DNA of 27,753 nt from Oppiella nova (taxonomy: Eukaryota > Arthropoda > Arachnida > Sarcoptiformes > Oppiidae), in NCBI GenBank assembly GCA_905397405.1, contig CAJPVJ010000336.1, positions 1 to 27,753 of the forward strand. Direction: 5' to 3'. Under the pieces are notes generated by a model, which worked only from the letters and a program-made list of their open reading frames with translations, was not told where the DNA came from and made no database searches. Shown here in pieces: positions 23,005 through 27,753 of this stretch; within the stretch, counting starts at the first letter, position 1; every line of letters begins with the position of its first letter. A program made the position numbers and the translations under genes.

Positions 23005-24874
23005 TTACGACTCATTCAGAATTCTGTTGAGATATGAATTGATCAAAAGGTTGATGGGATCCAAACGCTTCCTCACTTGAGTCCACGCTCTGAAATAGGG
23101 ATACATTTTCACAAAATCCGATGCATTCTCTCTGTGCGCCTAAAATATACAAAACATATATTTGTTACAAATGCTTAAATACTGTCGTTTCAAACGTATG
23201 CATACTTTGGCCCAATGGGGTCGACCGCCGGCCTCTTTCATGATTTTTTCGTATTGATCCCAATAAGCGGAATGTGAGACATCCTTACCATAAGGTCTGT
23301 ACATAATTATGTTAATGAATGTCGAGTCGCGACCAAACGCTGGACTCAGGTATATGTCGTCCTCTTTGACGAAACGAATCTCAACGGGAAAGTGAACGTA
23401 GATATTAGGCGTCCTTTCGATCCAACCCTTCAACTCCAACAACACTTTTTCTGTCTTTTCTCTGTAATCATACCAATTATAAAGCGTTAAAATCATAATT
23501 TGCGATCAAATAGTATTCACACAATACCTCGGAATGGACCACTCGTTCACATGTTGTCTGAAAAGGCACTCGAAATTGAAGACCTTATGGCTGACATCAA
23601 TCCTCTCCTTTGGTCGCGAGTATTGCAACCAAAACCAAATTCTGTTGATATACGGCACTAAGGGCTGGTAGTAAGTGCTGACCCAATAGGCGAACTCAAG
23701 AGAGTAGTAACCGATGGCGTAATTCCAGAACCAATTGCTCAGCGCCTGAGACGATGAATATTTGGTGATCTCTTTGTTGTAAATCCTATTATTGTTTTGA
23801 ACGGACACATAGTCGGTGTGCGGAAACCACAGAAATCGGAAGTGATCGGAACCGTTGATCTGGTCGTCCAAGTCCTCGAGCACTTCATCCAAAGTGGACG
23901 GATAGCTGGACTCATAGAGAAGGAATGCGGGCTCGCATTGAATGGTCAGTCGGATTATGATCCCAATGGCTCCTAAACCAGACAACGCCGACAGAAAGAC
24001 ATCGCTGTTCTCTTCGCGCGAACACTTAATGGTGTCCCCGGAAGTGGTTATTAACTCCATTTCCAGTATATAGTCGGCAAACACTCCAAATCTAGCGCCT
24101 GATCCGTGACTCCCGGTGCTGATCACACCAGCGATGGTTACTTCAGACACGGATCCTAAACTAAGACACGAGAAGAAAGCAAACCATTGTCTCAAATGTG
24201 TTCATAAGATGTAATGAAGACATTGATGACATACACCGGAAGCGCCAGTTTATGGCTATCGAGGTATGCGTTGATTTCAGTCAAAGTGATCCCCGCCTCA
24301 ACTCTTATGGTATTTGTCTCGCAATTAATACTCAAAACATTATTAAAATATCTTAAACTAATCATATAATCATCGGTGCAACAGATGTCTGACGGGGAGT
24401 GTCCACANCAGTCAAAGTGATCCCCGCCTCAACTCTTATGGTATTTGTCTCGCAATTAATACTCAAAACATTATTAAAATATCTTAAACTAATCATATAA
24501 TCATCGGTGCAACAGATGTCTGACGGGGAGTGTCCACAGCCAACCACTCGGACCTTCTTCGATGTGCTTTTGGCCAAAAATATGATCTTTCGGTTCAAAG
24601 GAAAACACAATTTGTTAACTAAGTTATCATAAAAGACGAGACAATGAATCGACTACTTCTCGCAATTCCTCGACATCTTTGGGAATGAAGTAGAGGTTTG
24701 GTTGACATGAGTAGGTCTGGGACCAATTCGTGAAATTAATATTCTTCACGCCTTTCGCCTGTAATTGTCACCGAAGTTGCCATCAATTGAATAGTCATTC
24801 AAATTGTCATTATAATCACGAATACAATGAAATGAATGCAAACAAAGACTCACTTCTACCCCAAAGTCGGCCAT
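23005..24874 (-). CDS. GULO: L-gulonolactone oxidase, six exons, disrupted by an N-centred duplication
   Basis: FAD-dependent aldonolactone oxidase catalysing the last step of animal ascorbate synthesis (L-gulono-1,4-lactone plus O2 to ascorbate, via the 2-keto lactone, plus H2O2); the vertebrate enzyme is on the ER membrane. Exons on the minus strand: 24874-24854, 24758-24657, 24586-24235, 24160-23528, 23461-23206 and 23139-23005. All introns are GT..AG, 66-95 bp. Removing the 131-bp extra copy and N in exon 3 leaves one open frame of about 455 residues; rat GULO is 440. The FAD-binding motif [10 protein letters not shown] has the histidine (about residue 60) that covalently holds FAD in rat GULO; the usual GGG is GCG here. 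Other conserved blocks are [24 protein letters not shown] and HWAK (about 408-411). The last exon encodes the usual tail with RKRLDP. The start is set by an ATG just before a GTGAGT donor; this seven-codon first exon is the least certain part. Confidence 0.93.
24278..24538. repeat. 130-bp direct duplication separated by a single N in GULO exon 3
   Basis: 24278-24407 and 24409-24538 are identical (both begin CAGTCAAAGTGATCCCC and end GTGTCCACA), separated by one N at 24408. The period is 131 bp, so exon 3 loses its frame after copy 2 (the first copy reached on the minus strand). One copy alone gives a continuous GULO frame. This is the pattern of two overlapping contig ends joined without merging. 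Confidence 0.97.
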
Positions 24875-25303
24875 AATTTGTAAGCAATTGAATCCCTTAA
24901 TAGAGACAATGGTTGACACAAAAGCACTAGTGTTTGGGTTTTGATTAAATGAATTAACTTTTAATTAACTAATCATTTAATATCTTATCAAATGCTATGA
25001 CATGTGACTCAATGAACAGTAATTCAAAATCTTATGCAATGTTTACATGAATTGGTGTTATATTTGTGGCATAAATAACGTCAACACTAATGCTATTCAA
25101 TGACGAAATACTGACGAAATGAAAACACTGTTTGATTTGAACATTGATTTCACTTTCAATTGGTTTACAATTAATTGTCATTTAATTTTCACATCATTTT
25201 GAATATTGTATTTACAAATCAATCGGTGTTTTGTGTGTTAATTGGTTTGTTTGCAAAGTTGTGTCAATTGTGTTGTATTTAGTGAATTGATTGTGTTTTT
25301 GAA
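24875..25303. promoter_or_regulatory. Divergent GULO / CLCC1-like intergenic promoter region
   Basis: Only 429 bp separates the GULO start codon (minus) from the CLCC1-like start codon (plus), so both promoters and 5' UTRs must lie here unless further 5' exons exist. The region is rich in CAATT/AATTG motifs (for example TTCAATTGG and TACAATTAATTG). No clear TATA box is seen. Confidence 0.55.
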
Positions 25304-26401
25304 ATGCATTTGAAATTCATATCAATTCTCGTTTTGATGATAAACTCATCGCAAGTATTGTCCGATAATTATGACTATGATCTCAAACAAGACACCACCG
25401 GTTGGACAGACTTCGGGGATATGTTTGAGTATGACGTCCACTCCAAGAGCAATGACAAGTCCACGCAAACTGCTCCTCAAGACTGCAACTGTGACCACAA
25501 GACTCAGTCAGACAAGTCTTCCACTGCCTCCGAGTCTCCAGAAGTGGACACAAATTGTGAACCGGTTTTGAATAGTCTGGAGACGTGTCGGCGCGAAAAG
25601 GAGGCGCTCAACCAATTGACTCAATCCAAGACATGTAATCACCGGATCTCGACATTCGTGAGTCGAGCCGTCCTTAAGTTCATTAAGAAACTGAAGACAT
25701 ATGAGGATCAGTTGAATGAAGACCAATATCTGCAGATATCGACGTATGTCTACGCAAACAGTTTGCCACTCATTGAGGAGTTTGTTCAGCGAAACCAATT
25801 GGACTGCAATCGAGTCGATGAGTTTGAAGACACCATATATGCAGTGATCGACAAAATATATTTCGTCAATCAGTCGAAGAATACATTGTTTTATAATTTC
25901 ATTGAAAATCATGGCTTCAAATGTTTGGTCACTCTTTCAATCGGATTAACCGCTCTATTCCTGTATAAACTCTATTTGATGCCATTCTTCGGCAAATGTG
26001 TCACCATTTATATCGTCATATTCGTGGCATCGTTTGCGTGGCAATGGATACAACTCTATCAGTTGGAGATCTCCAAAAGGCATCTCACAGTGTCTTCAGC
26101 GCCCGAAGAGTGCATTAATTTGAGTAATAATAAAGAGATGACGATATCCTCTATATTTAGTTCTTACGTCCGATCGTTCACATCGATGGACACCAAGTGT
26201 CAGGAGTACTACAGAGCCGTAATGGTTGACCCCATGTTTGAAGTGAACCCATTGGCGGCCATCAGTCACACGCTGTCGACGGCTCTGTTTAAACCGATCA
26301 GTATTTTTGGCGATGAATTGGGCAAAGGATTGTCCAAATTCTATAATTACTTCAATTATTTCGAGAAAATCTTGATTACTATTCCACTCTTAATATACTA
26401 A
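25304..26401 (+). CDS. Chloride channel CLIC-like 1 (CLCC1)-type ER membrane protein, short C-terminus
   Basis: CLCC1 (Mid-1-related chloride channel) is an ER membrane protein linked to ER ion balance. The 365-codon ORF has no intron. Residues 1-20 are a likely signal peptide. The family's N-terminal W-x-D-x-x-DM motif appears as WTDFGDMFEYD (about 34-44). Hydrophobic segments lie at about 207-226 and 231-250, followed by the family-like FAWQWIQLYQLE and, after a soluble loop, CQEYYRAVMVDPMFEVNP and LFKPISIFGDELGKG. These match the order and spacing of vertebrate CLCC1. The protein stops at residue 365, about 13 residues into what would be the third membrane segment, and lacks the long acidic/Ser-rich tail of the human protein. 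No GT donor precedes the stop and other frames do not continue the helix. Real shortening, a truncated or retroposed paralogue, or a sequence error are all possible. Identification is from family similarity. Confidence 0.75.
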   Translation: MHLKFISILVLMINSSQVLSDNYDYDLKQDTTGWTDFGDMFEYDVHSKSNDKSTQTAPQDCNCDHKTQSDKSSTASESPEVDTNCEPVLNSLETCRREKEALNQLTQSKTCNHRISTFVSRAVLKFIKKLKTYEDQLNEDQYLQISTYVYANSLPLIEEFVQRNQLDCNRVDEFEDTIYAVIDKIYFVNQSKNTLFYNFIENHGFKCLVTLSIGLTALFLYKLYLMPFFGKCVTIYIVIFVASFAWQWIQLYQLEISKRHLTVSSAPEECINLSNNKEMTISSIFSSYVRSFTSMDTKCQEYYRAVMVDPMFEVNPLAAISHTLSTALFKPISIFGDELGKGLSKFYNYFNYFEKILITIPLLIY

Positions 26402-27482
26402 CGTAAAAAGGATTAGGAAATGTACCCAAAGTTATAGGTAAAGGGTAAAAAATACCCTAGATAGTCAGCTCCGGGTGTTTACGGAAGTTGGGTAAGGCCG
26501 TGACTAAAAGTAAATTACGTTTTTCTATTAAATAACCAACAAATTGTGAATTCAATTGATTTCAGTGGCAGACCGTCTCGGAGTAGAGATAACAGACTGA
26601 CGGCAAAGACTGGGAATACTATTTCAGACAATTATTCGCAGCCATTAAGCGCTCAGACGATGCGAAGATCGAAGTCAACGACTTGTTTGTCTCGTTTGTG
26701 AGGAAAACAATTTTGATTTATTGAACACTAAATGAGAAAATTGTGCCAAAAATAAGAGAATATAATCGACGACTTAAAAGCACACTAATCGCTACCAAAT
26801 GTGTAAATGATTTATATTTTTATTAAATTGTGATTTATTTATATAACGGATAAGAATTAGTGTAATCTTATCCATAAGAATATTCTATAGTTTTAAGTGA
26901 TTTCTATTTTATTTTAAGCTTTTATTCATGCATTTATTCCAAACTCTAAATATATTTATTTTTCTAAAAATATTTTACTTTTTTAATTAAAGCAATTGTT
27001 TGGATAATGAATCTAAAAGCTATTTTTGTTATCAAAAGCATTGTATTTACGTGTTCTTAAAGATTATATAATATCTATTATTAATAAATATTTATTTTAA
27101 GCATTTTTAGTATTTGCGCACAAAAACAATTCAATATTATTGTCATAAAGTGTTTATAAAATTACAAACATTTGAAAGCTTTTAAAACAGTTGATGTGTC
27201 TATCGATTATAAAAGTGAGTCATTAAACCCTCACTCAAAGCCTATTCAAGACATAAATTGCTTACAAATCAAATGCTTGCCTCGAAATAAAACTTTCTAA
27301 ACATGCATTTAATTGTACACAACATTTATTTCTTTCACATTATTCGCGAAAAGCTTGCAATACTTAGATCAGAGTTAATGGTTTTATTTTTAATGCAAAA
27401 TATTTTTGTTCAGCAACTCATGAATTGTTTAAAATAAATATTTGTAAAGCTTATAGTAAACAATTATTTTGGAACCGGAAAT
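26402..27482. other. Downstream region of the CLCC1-like gene with an orphan coding-like segment
   Basis: AT-rich except for 26566-26700. There, after an acceptor-like GATTTCAG, two overlapping frames are open. One (26593-26724) encodes QTDGKDWEYYFRQLFAAI and continues as an acidic/basic helix-like peptide, with a plausible donor TTT|GTGAGG near 26698. The other (26567-26701) encodes a Ser/Arg-rich peptide starting GRPSRSRDNRL. Either may be an exon or a gene relic; neither family is recognised and a link to CLCC1 is unproven. The remainder to 27.48 kb holds nothing recognisable. Confidence 0.3.
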
Positions 27483-27734
27483 TCATGGGAACATCATATT
27501 TATTGGGATGAGGTATTGATCAAGTGATGAGGAATATGATGGGCAGAGGAAATGGAGTATAGTTTGGGTCGATTGGAGATGTGATGGGAAGTTGTGGTTG
27601 TCGGCTATGATAGGGCGCTCTATGTGTGAGAGTGGCGTAAATGTGCTGATATTTGCAGCACGTCTTCGGCAATCATTTGTGGTATACGTCAGGCGCTCCG
27701 TGACATATATGGCTGAGCTCTGAGCCACAACTTG
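27483..27734 (-). CDS. Possible terminal exon of an unrecognised minus-strand gene at the window edge
   Basis: The last 270 bp are markedly less AT-rich than the preceding kilobase. On the minus strand one frame is open from an acceptor-like CGCACAG (near 27735) to a TGA at 27483-27485, encoding about 83 residues, including YVTERLTYTTNDCRRRAANI. A second minus-strand model starts after ATCATAG at 27604 and encodes 34 residues rich in Thr, Ser and His to a TAA at 27500-27502, which overlaps an AATAAA (27499-27504). The models exclude each other. Upstream exons would be outside the window; no family is recognised. Confidence 0.25.
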   Translation of the reverse strand, partial: QVVAQSSAIYVTERLTYTTNDCRRRAANISTFTPLSHIERPIIADNHNFPSHLQSTQTILHFLCPSYSSSLDQYLIPINMMFP

Positions 27735-27753
27735 ACTGTGCGATTAGGTTACG

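Noticed and set aside
25508-25912. Minus-strand ORF of 134 codons
   Set aside because: It is the antisense shadow of the CLCC1-like coding sequence.

Overview
This is eukaryotic nuclear DNA. It is strongly AT-rich, has genes with short spliceosomal introns (mostly 66-113 bp, GT..AG), long AT-rich deserts and about ten (GA)n/(CT)n microsatellites. The recognisable proteins are animal ones: a Krüppel-like factor, the U11/U12 snRNP 35 kDa protein, L-gulonolactone oxidase and a CLCC1-type channel. Compact genes, an AT-rich background and retention of L-gulonolactone oxidase suggest a non-insect arthropod, perhaps a mite. That placement is inference. No bacterial, phage or CRISPR features are visible.

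Layout. 1-6.6 kb: mostly AT-rich non-coding DNA with one possible broken Cys-rich ORF (2686-3231) and a small repeat that may be hAT-like (3908-4189). 6.62-8.06 kb, + strand: a two-exon KLF gene with three C-terminal C2H2 fingers; a 128-bp tandem duplication breaks its reading frame. 8.1-16.3 kb: an AT-rich desert with no gene I can support. 16.3-17.6 kb: inverted repeats, CT/GA microsatellites, an N gap and fragments that look like minus-strand exons. 17.6-21 kb: AT-rich, with one possible minus-strand 3' end near 19.5 kb. 21.09-22.20 kb, minus: SNRNP35 in three exons. 23.00-24.87 kb, minus: GULO in six exons; exon 3 holds a 130-bp duplication centred on a single N. 25.30-26.40 kb, +: a CLCC1-like ORF arranged head-to-head with GULO. 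The right edge carries coding-looking fragments.

No operon or pathway cluster is present. GULO makes ascorbate, SNRNP35 serves the minor spliceosome, CLCC1 is an ER membrane protein and KLF is a transcription factor. The only likely functional link is the shared 429-bp promoter region between GULO and the CLCC1-like gene.

The most striking structural signal is technical. Four duplications, direct or inverted, have unit lengths of 128, 128, 128 and 130 bp (the last with one N), and a fifth inverted repeat is cut by an N gap. This looks like a short-read de Bruijn assembly signature. With one copy removed, both the KLF and GULO genes become intact. I did not find convincing evidence of a previously undescribed biological system.
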